The notes beneath the pieces were generated by a model, which was not told the DNA's origin, searched no databases, and was given only the letters and a program-made list of their open reading frames with translations. From a virus, in the IMG/VR virus record IMGVR_UViG_3300042197_001217, positions 1 through 46,660 of that record: a DNA stretch of 46,660 nucleotides, one strand, 5' to 3'. Below, piece by piece: positions 1-8,258 of this stretch; positions within the stretch are counted from its first letter, which is position 1; every line of letters begins with the position of its first letter. The translations under genes and the position numbers were made by a program.

Positions 1-131
1 CGGACAAGCCCATCGTCTGTCAAGACATGAAACAGCATTGCCCTGTCTGGATTTGATTGAGCAGCAAACACAGTAACTTTCACAAATTCACCAATGTGAG
101 CCTTGTGTTGGTACATGTGCTCTTTTCTCAT
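1..131 (-). CDS. Hypothetical protein, 5' part only (runs off window)
   Basis: An open frame of 43 codons starts at ATG 131 (second in-frame ATG at 116, with a weak purine-rich stretch before it) and runs off the left edge without a stop. It lies 47 nt downstream of the preceding gene in the same direction. The visible residues (MRKEHMYQHKAHIGEF...) show no motif I recognise. It is called because orientation and spacing fit the operon; the start and the product are uncertain. Confidence 0.45.
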   Translation of the reverse strand, partial: MRKEHMYQHKAHIGEFVKVTVFAAQSNPDRAMLFHVLTDDGLV

Positions 132-178
132 GTAGCAATAAAAATGTGGTATATTTTGGTTTAGCACAAGAGAACCAT

Positions 179-502
179 TCAATCACAAGAGTCTTTGTCT
201 TTCAAGTACGCCGCAAGCAGCACCATGTAGTTAATCACATCCACACAGGTGTCCATGAACGACTCGTCCTGTACATTCATCTTGCCTGCGTGAATGAAAG
301 ACGACAAGCGACTCATCTTGTCGGTGAGACGCACCATGAAGCCTTGCTCGGTTTTGCAGATACCCATAGACTCCACGCGGGTAAAGTTGGCAAACGGTTC
401 AAGCCCTTCTTTGCCTGCGTAGTCACGGTTCTTCAGACTCATCAGGTCACGAGCAGCCTTGCACAGTTCCGCATGAAATGCCAGTAGTTCGTCTCGGGTC
501 AT
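179..502 (-). CDS. DUF1599-like nucleotide-modification-associated protein
   Basis: This 107-residue soluble protein has the pattern NRDYAG...PFANF...E..GI...G..VRLTDKMSRL...V.DESFMDTCVDVINY. It resembles the small phage family DUF1599, also called nucleotide modification associated domain 1, an all-helical relative of MazG-type nucleotide hydrolases. The ATG at 502 overlaps the dUTPase stop by 4 nt and follows a GGAG ribosome site 7 nt upstream, so the two are translationally coupled. Coupling to dUTPase supports a job in nucleotide-pool metabolism, but the exact reaction is unknown. Family assignment rests on motif recall only. Confidence 0.7.
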   Translation of the reverse strand: MTRDELLAFHAELCKAARDLMSLKNRDYAGKEGLEPFANFTRVESMGICKTEQGFMVRLTDKMSRLSSFIHAGKMNVQDESFMDTCVDVINYMVLLAAYLKDKDSCD

Positions 503-1044
503 GGGTGTACTCCTGTGCTGCCAAATCCGCCGTTGCGGGTTTCACGATACGGACGGTCTTGCACCCACTGAATATCTGTGGGAACACACCGCACCATTTC
601 GCCCTGACACAGCCGCGTGTTGTCTGTTATCAGAATCTCTCGTGCACCGCTTCCTGTATTGATATTGCTTACCATTACAAGCAGTTCGTCTGTGTAGTCG
701 TGGTCAATCACGCCTTCAGAGTTGGTAAGCACCAGTCCACTCTTCAGGGCTAGCCCGCTGCGAGCGTGTAGCCGCACAGAGTACCCTGCGGGAATGTCTA
801 GAATCAGCCCTGTGGGAACCAGTACACGCTGACCGGGAAATACCCACACCTTGCGTTCGCAGTTGGTGGAGTCCACCTTCTTGTTTTCAGGTAGCCCTGA
901 TGTGCCTTCGTAGTAGGTGATGTGTTCAGGATGCAGCCGTGCGTGGATATCAAAACACGCAGAGCCTACAGTGGCAAACTTGGGCAGTACAGGATTGGTT
1001 TCAGGTAGGGCGTAAACGCCTAGTTTTTGCACGGTGTCGTACAT
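499..1044 (-). CDS. dut: dUTP pyrophosphatase (dUTPase)
   Basis: Hydrolyses dUTP to dUMP and pyrophosphate, keeping uracil out of phage DNA and feeding dTMP synthesis. In the 181-residue product the trimeric dUTPase motifs are visible: motif I TVGSACFDI (26-34), motif II ARSGLA (94-99), motif III GVIDHDYTDEL (111-121), motif IV RLCQGEMV and the C-terminal P-loop-like motif V RNGGFGSTG (170-178). About 25 extra residues sit between motifs I and II compared with the common form of about 150 residues. A longer frame from 1092 exists, but ATG 1044 has AAAGGAG at ideal spacing and lies just after a strong promoter (1065-1092), so I choose 1044. The next gene overlaps its stop by 4 nt. Confidence 0.93.
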   Translation of the reverse strand: MYDTVQKLGVYALPETNPVLPKFATVGSACFDIHARLHPEHITYYEGTSGLPENKKVDSTNCERKVWVFPGQRVLVPTGLILDIPAGYSVRLHARSGLALKSGLVLTNSEGVIDHDYTDELLVMVSNINTGSGAREILITDNTRLCQGEMVRCVPTDIQWVQDRPYRETRNGGFGSTGVHP

Positions 1045-1064
1045 GATGAATCTCCTTTGGTAGA

Positions 1065-1092
1065 AGTATACACTAAAACCACTCCCCGTCAA
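1065..1092 (-). promoter_or_regulatory. Host-type sigma-70 promoter for dUTPase
   Basis: On the minus strand TTGACG (1092-1087) is followed by a 16-nt spacer and TATACT (1070-1065). Transcription would start near 1058, directly ahead of the AAAGGAG ribosome site and ATG 1044. The same spacing and -10 recur before uvsY. The -35 overlaps the end of the upstream 80-residue gene. Confidence 0.7.
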
Positions 1093-1331
1093 GGGGTTTG
1101 CTTGTATATCACGTACTGATCTTTTTTCGTGAGTCGTATTCGTGTGCCCTGATCTTCTTTAAAAATATCGGTTTCACGAATGTGTCTCAACACCAACCCA
1201 TTGGGTTTGGGGCGAATGGTAATAATGTTTGGTTTCTTGATGTTGAGTTTGTGTTTTCTTGTTTTTATTCGGACATCAGTGTTGCTTACCAATTCAAACA
1301 AGTTTTCTTTTATTTTTAATTTATAACTCAT
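1089..1331 (-). CDS. Hypothetical basic protein, 80 aa
   Basis: A small lysine/arginine-rich protein (MSYKLKIKENLFELVS...) with no recognised domain, signal peptide or membrane segment. Its ATG at 1331 overlaps the stop of the upstream structural gene by 4 nt (ATGA) and follows an AAGG at 7 nt, which supports real translation. It ends where the dUTPase promoter begins. Nothing in the sequence identifies a function. Confidence 0.6.
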   Translation of the reverse strand: MSYKLKIKENLFELVSNTDVRIKTRKHKLNIKKPNIITIRPKPNGLVLRHIRETDIFKEDQGTRIRLTKKDQYVIYKQTP

Positions 1332-1783
1332 CGCACAACCTTGTCCCGAACCACAAAACGTCCACTCAACAATTCGTTCACGGTTGCTCCCTGAATCAGA
1401 TCAAAACCGTATACCCACGTGCCTGTGGGAACTCTACCCATGGTGCTGTAGTCAATGTGCAAGCGAATACCGCCAGTCAATACACCACCGGTTTCACCCA
1501 CGTTCAGATAGATTCCGCCTGTGCCTGCCACTCCCTCAGAAACCCAAGTGATTCCATTTTTCATGGTTATGCCTTCTAAATATTCACCTGTGATACCTCC
1601 CCCTGTGACACCGCCCAAACTGGCATCCAAATATTTGTAAATACTGGATGTATGGGAACGCACCTGAAACCGTGCAGAGTAACCTGTAAGATTCACCGGC
1701 GTTCCGTTGGTGTCGTAGTACTCCACATGGAAATTCAGGGTTTCGTCTTGCTTGACGTAGATATCGTAATTTGCTGATGCCAT
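1328..1783 (-). CDS. Small phage structural protein, BppU/Ig-like N-terminal type
   Basis: This 151-residue beta- and glycine-rich protein opens with YDIYVKQDETLNFHVEY and NLTGYSARFQVR. That pattern resembles the N-terminal domains of phage baseplate or fibre accessory proteins (BppU-like, 'DLTGYTARMQ' type) found widely in marine phages. The middle is rich in GGVTGGG-like turns. It has AAGGAGAG before ATG 1783 and overlaps the stop of the upstream glycosyltransferase (TAATG). A virion decoration or adhesin role is an inference from the fold-like pattern; it could also be an unrelated beta-sandwich. Confidence 0.55.
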   Translation of the reverse strand: MASANYDIYVKQDETLNFHVEYYDTNGTPVNLTGYSARFQVRSHTSSIYKYLDASLGGVTGGGITGEYLEGITMKNGITWVSEGVAGTGGIYLNVGETGGVLTGGIRLHIDYSTMGRVPTGTWVYGFDLIQGATVNELLSGRFVVRDKVVR

Positions 1784-3063
1784 TACTTTTTTCTCTCCTT
1801 GAAGCGAGTCGCTCTAGGAGGTATGTAGGCACTGCGAACTTCTATTTTTTTAAGTGGACTGATTGGGGCTTGAACCTGTTTAATCGCTTGTATTTGGTTT
1901 TGTTGTGCTGCTTGTCTAGCCATTATTTCGTTTTGAATGACTTCTAGTTGTCCAATTTCTCGCAATTTATTTGCATATGCAGAGTGATTGGTTCTGATTC
2001 GTTCCACTTCTGTTGGTGGAATTCTGTTATTTCGCAACAAAAAGTCGCATGCCATGAATCCTGATCGGTAGTCGTGGGCATAAAATGCAGTGGATCCTAA
2101 TTCGTCTAATGCCATCCATGTGTATACATTAGTGTCTATAAACAGAATATCTTGATGTGGAAACGGAATCTGTGCTGCTTCTTTGGCAAACAAATACGCT
2201 GCACGGTGACGACCCATCATACGTAAAGATCGTGCAATCAGGTGTAGTGGTTCTGCACGACACGGGCGGTAGTCGTATGCGTCCAGCAGTTTTTGTTGAA
2301 TCATGGGCCACTCTCTCTCTTGTACCATGTAAATAAGTGCCACACGAAACAGAGAGTAGTAACACTCCTCTTCCCATCCACCCATCTCTACACGCTTGTA
2401 ATACGCTTCTATTGCTTTTTCCCATTGCTGTGAGTCAAAGTAGGACTGTGCCAAATAGAATTGATAACGGGTGTTTTCGGGTTCTGTTTTTAGTGCCTCG
2501 GCTAGTAATTCTGCGTCTTTTGAATATTTTTCAACTGGAGTAACAGTGGTGTTGCGATGCCCAATAGTCCGGGCTTCCAAGAAGTAGTCTCCCTCAATCT
2601 TTTCCTGAATCAGCGGCTGCTTTTCACAATGTGCGTACTCGTGAAGAATGCCGATGTATTTCCATCCAATACCTGTCTTGAAGATTTGATTACGCCACCA
2701 AATGCACTGGTCGCGTCCACACTTCAGAGCGTACCCATCTGCTGTCAGGTTCTTGTCTTGTGGATACTTAAAGTCACCAACGATTCGGTCGTCTGCGTCA
2801 ATCATCCATGCGTAATCAGCCTTGCCTGTGCAGAGATCAAGTGCTTCGGTTCGGTTGTGACCAAACCCCACCCACGGACGCTCATGGAGTTCGCCGGGAA
2901 TTCCCTTCTCTGCAAAATACTTCTTGATGAACTCTTGGGTTCCGTCTGTGGAGCCTGTGTCCACGATCACCCAATAGTCGATATGCTTGTAAACAGAGTC
3001 AAAGCACTCTTGAATGATGTGCGTTTCGTTTTTGACGATCATTGATAGGCATACTGTGGACAT
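1783..3063 (-). CDS. GT2-family glycosyltransferase with C-terminal helical (TPR-like) repeats
   Basis: The N-terminal ~220 residues form a GT-A glycosyltransferase of family 2. It begins MSTVCLSMIVKNE, has the nucleotide-binding region VDTGSTDGTQEF, and the metal-binding DxD motif in WMIDADDR. The C-terminal half is helical with repeated 'YQFYLAQSYFDSQQW'-like units resembling TPRs, and it ends in a basic tail. Proteins of this build (bacterial SPBc2-like glycosyltransferases) transfer sugars from nucleotide donors onto cell-surface or protein acceptors. It is the last glycosyltransferase of the island. ATG 3063 has AGGAGA 7 nt upstream. Acceptor and sugar are unknown. Confidence 0.85.
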   Translation of the reverse strand: MSTVCLSMIVKNETHIIQECFDSVYKHIDYWVIVDTGSTDGTQEFIKKYFAEKGIPGELHERPWVGFGHNRTEALDLCTGKADYAWMIDADDRIVGDFKYPQDKNLTADGYALKCGRDQCIWWRNQIFKTGIGWKYIGILHEYAHCEKQPLIQEKIEGDYFLEARTIGHRNTTVTPVEKYSKDAELLAEALKTEPENTRYQFYLAQSYFDSQQWEKAIEAYYKRVEMGGWEEECYYSLFRVALIYMVQEREWPMIQQKLLDAYDYRPCRAEPLHLIARSLRMMGRHRAAYLFAKEAAQIPFPHQDILFIDTNVYTWMALDELGSTAFYAHDYRSGFMACDFLLRNNRIPPTEVERIRTNHSAYANKLREIGQLEVIQNEIMARQAAQQNQIQAIKQVQAPISPLKKIEVRSAYIPPRATRFKERKK

Positions 3064-3082
3064 TCACGATTCTCCTGTGCAG

Positions 3083-4015
3083 TTATGTATGCGACTTAAT
3101 CCACTCTTGAACTTTGATTTGCGGAGTCCATCCAATAGTATTTTTTGCCTTGGTTGTGTTAGCGAGGGTGTGTCGTGCTTCTCCGATTCTATGAGGGATG
3201 TGAGTGATTTTTCCTCCAACCATGTGAGCAATCTCATTGATGGAATGGTTTTCTCCTGATCCGATATTGAATATCTCACCCCAATTCCAAGAGTTGTATA
3301 CAATATTGTTTGTCACGACATATTCCGGTGCTTCAAATTTCGCAGCAAGAATATTTGCCCTAGCAACATCTTTAACATGAACAAAATCTCTGCGCTGCTC
3401 TCCATCTCCAACAACAGTTAAAACTTCTCCTGCCTCCTTTTGACGCATGAACACCCCAATAACCGGAGCATACTGTCCACGAATTGGAGAACGCTCACCG
3501 TATACATTGAAGTAACGGAAGATGATTGTCTCTAAACCAAACATCATGGAGTACATCTTGCACAGGTCTTCACCTGCAATCTTGGTGAAAGCATACGGAT
3601 TAAGGCAATCCAATGGCATGGTTTCAACCATTGGCGGGGAGTTCTTTAGTCCGTAACAGGCAGATGTCGAAGAATATATCACTCGCTTCACGCCTGCTTC
3701 ACGGGCACACTGCAATACAACTCCGGTTCCAAGTGTGTTTGTCCGAACGGCACGAACAGGATCTTCAATGCACGGTTGAATGCGAGACTCCGCAGCAAGA
3801 TGGAATACAACATCAATTCCGTCATACAATTTGCGAGTAGCAGCATAATCACAAATGTCTAATTTATGATTGGCTGCTTTTGAGTTGTAATAGAACTGCT
3901 CATTACAGTCTGCCGATTCATTATCAATCACCACAACATCGTGACCTTCTTCGATCAACATATCAACCAGTGTTGATCCGATAAATCCTGCTCCACCTGT
4001 TACTATTGCTTTCAT
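3083..4015 (-). CDS. NDP-sugar epimerase/dehydratase (extended SDR, GalE/WcaG-like)
   Basis: A 310-residue extended short-chain dehydrogenase. The N-terminal Rossmann motif GGAGFIGST binds NAD(P), and the catalytic set is Ser in YSSTSACYG with Tyr/Lys in YAFTK. The sugar-nucleotide side shows RYFNVYGERSP and RRDFVHVKDVA, as in UDP-glucose 4-epimerase and related enzymes. It probably epimerises or dehydrates an NDP-sugar in the cytoplasm for the phage glycan. ATG 4015 overlaps the FkbM methyltransferase stop (ATGA) and has GGAG upstream. Position after gmhA-tal-hddA makes an NDP-heptose substrate possible, but the sequence alone does not show this. Confidence 0.88.
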   Translation of the reverse strand: MKAIVTGGAGFIGSTLVDMLIEEGHDVVVIDNESADCNEQFYYNSKAANHKLDICDYAATRKLYDGIDVVFHLAAESRIQPCIEDPVRAVRTNTLGTGVVLQCAREAGVKRVIYSSTSACYGLKNSPPMVETMPLDCLNPYAFTKIAGEDLCKMYSMMFGLETIIFRYFNVYGERSPIRGQYAPVIGVFMRQKEAGEVLTVVGDGEQRRDFVHVKDVARANILAAKFEAPEYVVTNNIVYNSWNWGEIFNIGSGENHSINEIAHMVGGKITHIPHRIGEARHTLANTTKAKNTIGWTPQIKVQEWIKSHT

Positions 4016-4728
4016 GCTATCTCCGTTTTTCTTTCTAGAAGATATTGCACTTCGTCTTCTACTATTATTTTGTATTCTGCAAGATGCTTTGCGACGAAAT
4101 CATCTGTGTAATCTTTAACATACTGTTTTCTTGCTTCTGCAAGTTTAGGATCAGTATGTGTTGGCAGATATTTCTGAAATTGTTCCACATCGTTCATTCC
4201 AAATGGATGAAATTCTACGATGATGTACTTTGCTGTTTTTAAAAACTTGGAATGCTCAATCACATTGTATTCGGAGCCTTCTATGTCTAGTTTTACCAAA
4301 TCTAGTCTATGAATTCCTTCGTTTTCTAGTTCTACCAATTCTACATTTTCAACAGAATGCTTTCCGATTTCTGCTTCCCGCTTCTTTCCAAAATCAGCAA
4401 TGGTAAAACTTCCACACCCTCCATTGAAATACAAAGGTGAATTGTTTTTTCCGTAAAAGATCCCCCTTTTGATTGGATGTATTTTCGGTTCGTGTGCAAA
4501 TCTGTGTCGAAGAAATTCAAAGTTATAAAGATACGGTTCATACGCATACACTATTTTTATCGAAGGAATTCGTTCTAGTAGTATCTTGGACACCTCTCCG
4601 ACATTTGCTCCGATATCTGCAACAAACTCTATTTGCTTGTCTTGCAAATAATCAAGCATCTTGATGTGGCGAGATTCTGTGGTCCATTCATGCCTCGTAT
4701 ATTCCACATGCCTTCTCTGTTCTTCCAT
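4012..4728 (-). CDS. FkbM-family SAM-dependent methyltransferase
   Basis: Class I methyltransferase: SAM-binding motif I is VADIGANVGEVS, an acidic residue follows in AYEPY, and the FkbM signature DLVKLDIEGSEYNVIEH is clear. FkbM-type enzymes O-methylate sugars or polyketides, so this one likely methylates a sugar hydroxyl of the surface glycan. Two in-frame ATGs are available, 4734 and 4728. The second has AAGG at about 10 nt and is preferred, giving 238 residues. It lies between the heptose kinase and an NDP-sugar epimerase and overlaps the latter by 4 nt. Confidence 0.85.
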   Translation of the reverse strand: MEEQRRHVEYTRHEWTTESRHIKMLDYLQDKQIEFVADIGANVGEVSKILLERIPSIKIVYAYEPYLYNFEFLRHRFAHEPKIHPIKRGIFYGKNNSPLYFNGGCGSFTIADFGKKREAEIGKHSVENVELVELENEGIHRLDLVKLDIEGSEYNVIEHSKFLKTAKYIIVEFHPFGMNDVEQFQKYLPTHTDPKLAEARKQYVKDYTDDFVAKHLAEYKIIVEDEVQYLLERKTEIA

Positions 4729-4749
4729 GTTCATATTCCCTTCTATGTG

Positions 4750-5721
4750 TTAAAAAAGAACCTTTGATCCGCTCTTGTCTATGCTGAAAGGCAGTCTCCA
4801 AAATCCGCGAGACTTCATAAACTGCTCTAATTGTGCGTGGTTCTTGTTCACATACAGCATCAGGAACCCGCCACCGCCTGCACCAATGATCTTGCCACCA
4901 AGAACATTGTGATCGCGCTTCACTTCTTCGTAGATATCATCAAACTTTCCAACGGTTATCTTGGAAGACAACTGCTTCTTGAGTTGCCAGTACTTGTCCA
5001 TGAGAATTCCGTATTCGTCAAAGTTGCAGGACTCAATAAGTTCAAGACTCTTGTATCCGTATTCCTTGACCGTGTTCAGAATGGACTCGGTATTGCCACC
5101 CATCTTGTTCTGCTCGGACAGAATGTCCGATGCATTTCTGAATGTATCCAACGAATACACCTGAAGATTGGACATGAATATGTACAGATTTATGTCGCTG
5201 ATCTTTACGGGTCGAACCGAAACCTGACCGTCCTTTGCAATATCAAACACTGTCATGCCGCCAAATGCAGCGATGTACTGATCCTGCTTTCCCACAGGCT
5301 CACCCATCTGATCTATTTCAATATGGCAAGCCTCCTCTGCAAGCACTTGCGGTTCATTGTTGAGCCGCTTGTATTCGCGGAGTGCATTCAAGAATCCAAC
5401 CAAGAAACTTCCCGATGAACCTAAACCGCTGTTAGATGAAATATCAGCAGAAGTGTTTATCTCAAGTCCACTGTGAATACCGTGATGGAGCAGGGCGTAT
5501 CGTGCGCGGTCGTGCTTGAGTTCGGAAGCGTCTGCCACATTCTCAATGGTAGAGTAACGCATCTTCAGCCTGTTTTCAATGCTGTCGGGCTTCAGGGTAA
5601 TGTACAGGTACTTGTCTATTGCCATTGAGACAACAAACCCAGCGTTTTTGGAGTAGTACGATGGGAGGTCTGTTCCCCCTCCTCCTATAGTGAACCGAAA
5701 TGGTGTTCGGGTCACTATCAT
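4750..5721 (-). CDS. hddA: D-glycero-D-manno-heptose 7-phosphate kinase-like GHMP kinase
   Basis: A 323-residue GHMP-superfamily sugar kinase. The N-terminal PFRFTIGGGGTDLPSYY is typical of HddA and related heptose/fucose kinases. The ATP-binding motif 2 is GLGSSGSF, and the C-terminal motif 3 is IIGAGGGGFLMLY. HddA phosphorylates D-glycero-D-manno-heptose 7-phosphate at C1 to the 1,7-bisphosphate in GDP-heptose synthesis. The immediate neighbours are transaldolase and gmhA, joined by 4-nt ATGA overlaps, which strongly supports the heptose assignment over the close L-fucokinase type. GGGGT lies 7 nt before ATG 5721. Confidence 0.82.
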   Translation of the reverse strand: MIVTRTPFRFTIGGGGTDLPSYYSKNAGFVVSMAIDKYLYITLKPDSIENRLKMRYSTIENVADASELKHDRARYALLHHGIHSGLEINTSADISSNSGLGSSGSFLVGFLNALREYKRLNNEPQVLAEEACHIEIDQMGEPVGKQDQYIAAFGGMTVFDIAKDGQVSVRPVKISDINLYIFMSNLQVYSLDTFRNASDILSEQNKMGGNTESILNTVKEYGYKSLELIESCNFDEYGILMDKYWQLKKQLSSKITVGKFDDIYEEVKRDHNVLGGKIIGAGGGGFLMLYVNKNHAQLEQFMKSRGFWRLPFSIDKSGSKVLF

Positions 5722-6413
5722 AGAGCATACCCCGATGCTGCTGCATCGTCATAGAACATCTTCACGGTTTCAAGCGAGTACTCCGTGAGATCCTTGTTCT
5801 CCAGTTTGATCTTGTTCATCAGGTCATTCGTGACAGTGATGATGTGACATCCGATGCGATCTGCTTCGTAGATGTTGTATGCCTCGCGGGAACTTGCCCA
5901 CAGCGTCTTTACATTTGAAGGCATGACCTTCAAGGCATGTTCAACGATGGGCTTTGGATCGACTCCCGTATCAGCAATCCGCCCTGCAAAGATTGACAGG
6001 ATGGCAGGGGTGCTTCCAAGCATATAAGGAACCAATTCGTCAATCTGCTCAAGGGTAAACACTGCCGTCACATTCACGGGAATACAGTCCTCAAGCAGTG
6101 CCTTGATTAGAGACTTTGTGGACTCGCCTTTGGTGTTTGTGACCGGAATCTTCACATACACATTCTTGCCGAACGAAGCAAGAATCCGTGCTTGCCGATC
6201 CATCTCTGACAGATCATCAGCAAATACTTCAAAGGATACCGGAAGATCCGTAATCACATCGGTGACTGCCTTGACAAAGTGGAGATAGTTGTCCACCTTT
6301 GCCTTCCGCATGAGTGACGGATTCGTGGTGAATCCTGATACCCACTTGTTGCTGCGATAGGTCTTAATCATCTCCGATAGATCGGAGCCGTCTGCGTAGA
6401 TTTCAATCTTCAT
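5718..6413 (-). CDS. tal: Transaldolase (TalC/FSA-type)
   Basis: A 231-residue single-domain TIM-barrel transaldolase, the short form. It begins MKIEIYADGSDL, has the substrate loop GFTTNPSLM and the Schiff-base lysine in VYVKIPV. Transaldolase interconverts fructose 6-phosphate plus erythrose 4-phosphate and sedoheptulose 7-phosphate plus glyceraldehyde 3-phosphate. Marine cyanophages carry talC to push host pentose-phosphate flux. Here it is wedged between gmhA and hddA with ATGA overlaps on both sides, which suggests it supplies sedoheptulose 7-phosphate for heptose synthesis. The longer frame from 6467 is rejected because ATG 6413 has AAAGGA at good spacing and overlaps the gmhA stop. Confidence 0.88.
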   Translation of the reverse strand: MKIEIYADGSDLSEMIKTYRSNKWVSGFTTNPSLMRKAKVDNYLHFVKAVTDVITDLPVSFEVFADDLSEMDRQARILASFGKNVYVKIPVTNTKGESTKSLIKALLEDCIPVNVTAVFTLEQIDELVPYMLGSTPAILSIFAGRIADTGVDPKPIVEHALKVMPSNVKTLWASSREAYNIYEADRIGCHIITVTNDLMNKIKLENKDLTEYSLETVKMFYDDAAASGYAL

Positions 6414-6982
6414 GTTAATTCCTTTATTAGTAGGTTCACGATCAAGTGCCATACTATTCCCTGCCACTCTTCTGCGTGAGCGGTGATTCTATCAGGATGT
6501 ACAATCGGAATCAAGACACAAACATCAGATTTTTCCTTGCAGTATCCACCGTTCCTACTGACAATAGAAAGAACCGTTGCTCCCACTTTCTTGGCGAGAT
6601 CAATAGAACGAACAAGATTCTGTGATGTTGTAGCCGATCCACCACCAACGGAAAATACAACAACGGCATCCTTTTCAGACAGGTTAGAAATCTTCAGCCA
6701 ATTAGAATATGATGTGTCCCATCCGTCGTCATTGATACGAGCAGTGAGTTCTGATACATTGTCGGAAACAGCGTAGCATTCGATCCCGAGTATTTTTCGG
6801 AAATCGTTTACTGCATGAGATGCGTTTCCTGCACTTCCGCCAACTCCAAGAAAAAATAGTCTACCACCTTTTGTCTTGATGTTTTTTATAGCAGCAGAAA
6901 ATGCAAGAATGTCCTTTGCACTAACAGAGTCGCAAATGCTCTTGACTTCGTTCAGATATTGCATTACATAATTTATTGACAT
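6410..6982 (-). CDS. gmhA: Sedoheptulose 7-phosphate isomerase (SIS domain)
   Basis: This 190-residue protein is a SIS-domain sugar isomerase. The phosphate-binding segment is FFLGVGGSAGNASHAVNDF, matching the GmhA 'GNGGSA..A.H...' region, and a second loop FSVGGGSATTSQN follows. GmhA converts sedoheptulose 7-phosphate to D-glycero-D-manno-heptose 7-phosphate, the committed step to ADP- or GDP-heptose. ATG 6982 has AAAGGA at 6 nt and is preferred over the upstream start at 7009. The stop overlaps the transaldolase ATG. A different phosphosugar isomerase of the same fold cannot be excluded, but the operon supports GmhA. Confidence 0.85.
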   Translation of the reverse strand: MSINYVMQYLNEVKSICDSVSAKDILAFSAAIKNIKTKGGRLFFLGVGGSAGNASHAVNDFRKILGIECYAVSDNVSELTARINDDGWDTSYSNWLKISNLSEKDAVVVFSVGGGSATTSQNLVRSIDLAKKVGATVLSIVSRNGGYCKEKSDVCVLIPIVHPDRITAHAEEWQGIVWHLIVNLLIKELT

Positions 6983-6995
6983 GATGTATCCTTTC

Positions 6996-7571
6996 TTAAT
7001 GCCACTCATGTATATGTATCCCTCTAGAAGAAATCTGCCGCACCAATTCAGCCTGTTTTTCTATACTTTCGGAAGAAAGATATTGTGTGTGCCATTCGAC
7101 ATATAGTTCATCAATCATATCAATCGTTCCATCAACAAGCATCTTTCTGACAACAGCAAATTCAGAACCTTCTATGTCTAGTTTTACTACAATATAATCG
7201 TCCTTGCTATAAGCCGATAGCACTGTTGATATATCAACTGATGGAGCAGTAATGATTGTATCGTGTTTTCTGTATGATGCTGAATTCGGATCAGCACATA
7301 TGCCAGCATTCATTAGTTTTTCAACAGACGATCCTTGAGACTCCTCTAGCATTATAGAAAATTGAACTTCTCCCGTTTTATCCCACACTGCCTTGTTGTG
7401 AACCTGTATACTCATCGGCAAATCAGCAATATTGGATTTTAATGTCTCTATCAGTTGCGGATTGGGTTCAAATGTTTCTACTATCCAAGAAGAATCCATG
7501 TTGTACATGGAAGCAAATCTTCGCAATCCCTGACCGATATTAGAACCACAATCTATGAAAATTTTTGCCAT
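6996..7571 (-). CDS. FkbM-family methyltransferase (second copy type)
   Basis: A 191-residue class I methyltransferase distinct from the one at 4012-4728. SAM motif I is FIDCGSNIGQGL, followed by ETFEPNPQ, and the FkbM signature is IVVKLDIEGSEFAVV. It likely O-methylates a sugar of the surface glycan. The ribosome site is weak (GAAG). The gene starts 4 nt after the TylF-type methyltransferase, so the two look coupled. The acceptor is unknown. Confidence 0.83.
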   Translation of the reverse strand: MAKIFIDCGSNIGQGLRRFASMYNMDSSWIVETFEPNPQLIETLKSNIADLPMSIQVHNKAVWDKTGEVQFSIMLEESQGSSVEKLMNAGICADPNSASYRKHDTIITAPSVDISTVLSAYSKDDYIVVKLDIEGSEFAVVRKMLVDGTIDMIDELYVEWHTQYLSSESIEKQAELVRQISSRGIHIHEWH

Positions 7572-7574
7572 AGG

Positions 7575-8258
7575 TTACTTCAGTATTCGGATGCAAGCCT
7601 GTGTATAGTTGGCTCCTGCCGAATTGTAAATTAGTGGCTCAAAATCCAAATCGGTATCAATCAAAAACTCAGCAAATGCTTTGATTTCGTGTTCTTTGTA
7701 TGTTGGATAATCCAATAGTTCGTCAAAGCAGATGATAGTTCCTTCAACAATACGAGGCTTGAGATTGTTCAAAATTGTAACACAGGAACTATAAAGATCG
7801 CTGTCGATATGGATGAATGCTGCATTCTCCGTGTGTTCTTTTAGAAATTCGGGTAGTGTATTCTCAAAATATCCATGAATCAGACGAACATTCTTGTTCC
7901 AAGGTTCGATGTTTTTTGTTGGTGACGAATCAAACATGCAGTGATTGTCTCCAACAATCGCACCCTCGGGAATCTTTCCGCCGGAATTGTACACACCCTT
8001 TGGATTATCGTTGTCCCAATGTTCGTGAAGCCCATCGAAACTGTCAAATCCCCATACGATGTTTTGTGTCAAAGAAGAAATTCTTTGAATGCTGCGTCCA
8101 CGAAAAACTCCAAATTCCATCCACAAACCATCAATCTTTACATTCGGTACAACCTCTCCCCAATACTTGTAGTGATACTTATCCTCATAGTATGGCATGA
8201 CCTTTGGACTTGAACGAACAGTCTCTTCGATTTCCTGTATTGCTGTTTCTATATCCAT
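7575..8258 (-). CDS. TylF-like O-methyltransferase
   Basis: A 227-residue protein with the TylF/macrocin O-methyltransferase pattern: GLWMEFGVFRGRSI (SAM motif I), VWGFDSFDGL, AAFIHIDSDLYSSC and GTIICFDEL. The two acidic clusters are where this family binds Mg2+. TylF enzymes methylate sugar hydroxyls, so it probably modifies a glycan residue. AGGAG lies before ATG 8258, which overlaps the stop of the upstream gene. A GATAAATA late-promoter-like box lies at 8292-8299. Three methyltransferase types in 4 kb point to a heavily methylated glycan. Confidence 0.85.
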   Translation of the reverse strand: MDIETAIQEIEETVRSSPKVMPYYEDKYHYKYWGEVVPNVKIDGLWMEFGVFRGRSIQRISSLTQNIVWGFDSFDGLHEHWDNDNPKGVYNSGGKIPEGAIVGDNHCMFDSSPTKNIEPWNKNVRLIHGYFENTLPEFLKEHTENAAFIHIDSDLYSSCVTILNNLKPRIVEGTIICFDELLDYPTYKEHEIKAFAEFLIDTDLDFEPLIYNSAGANYTQACIRILK

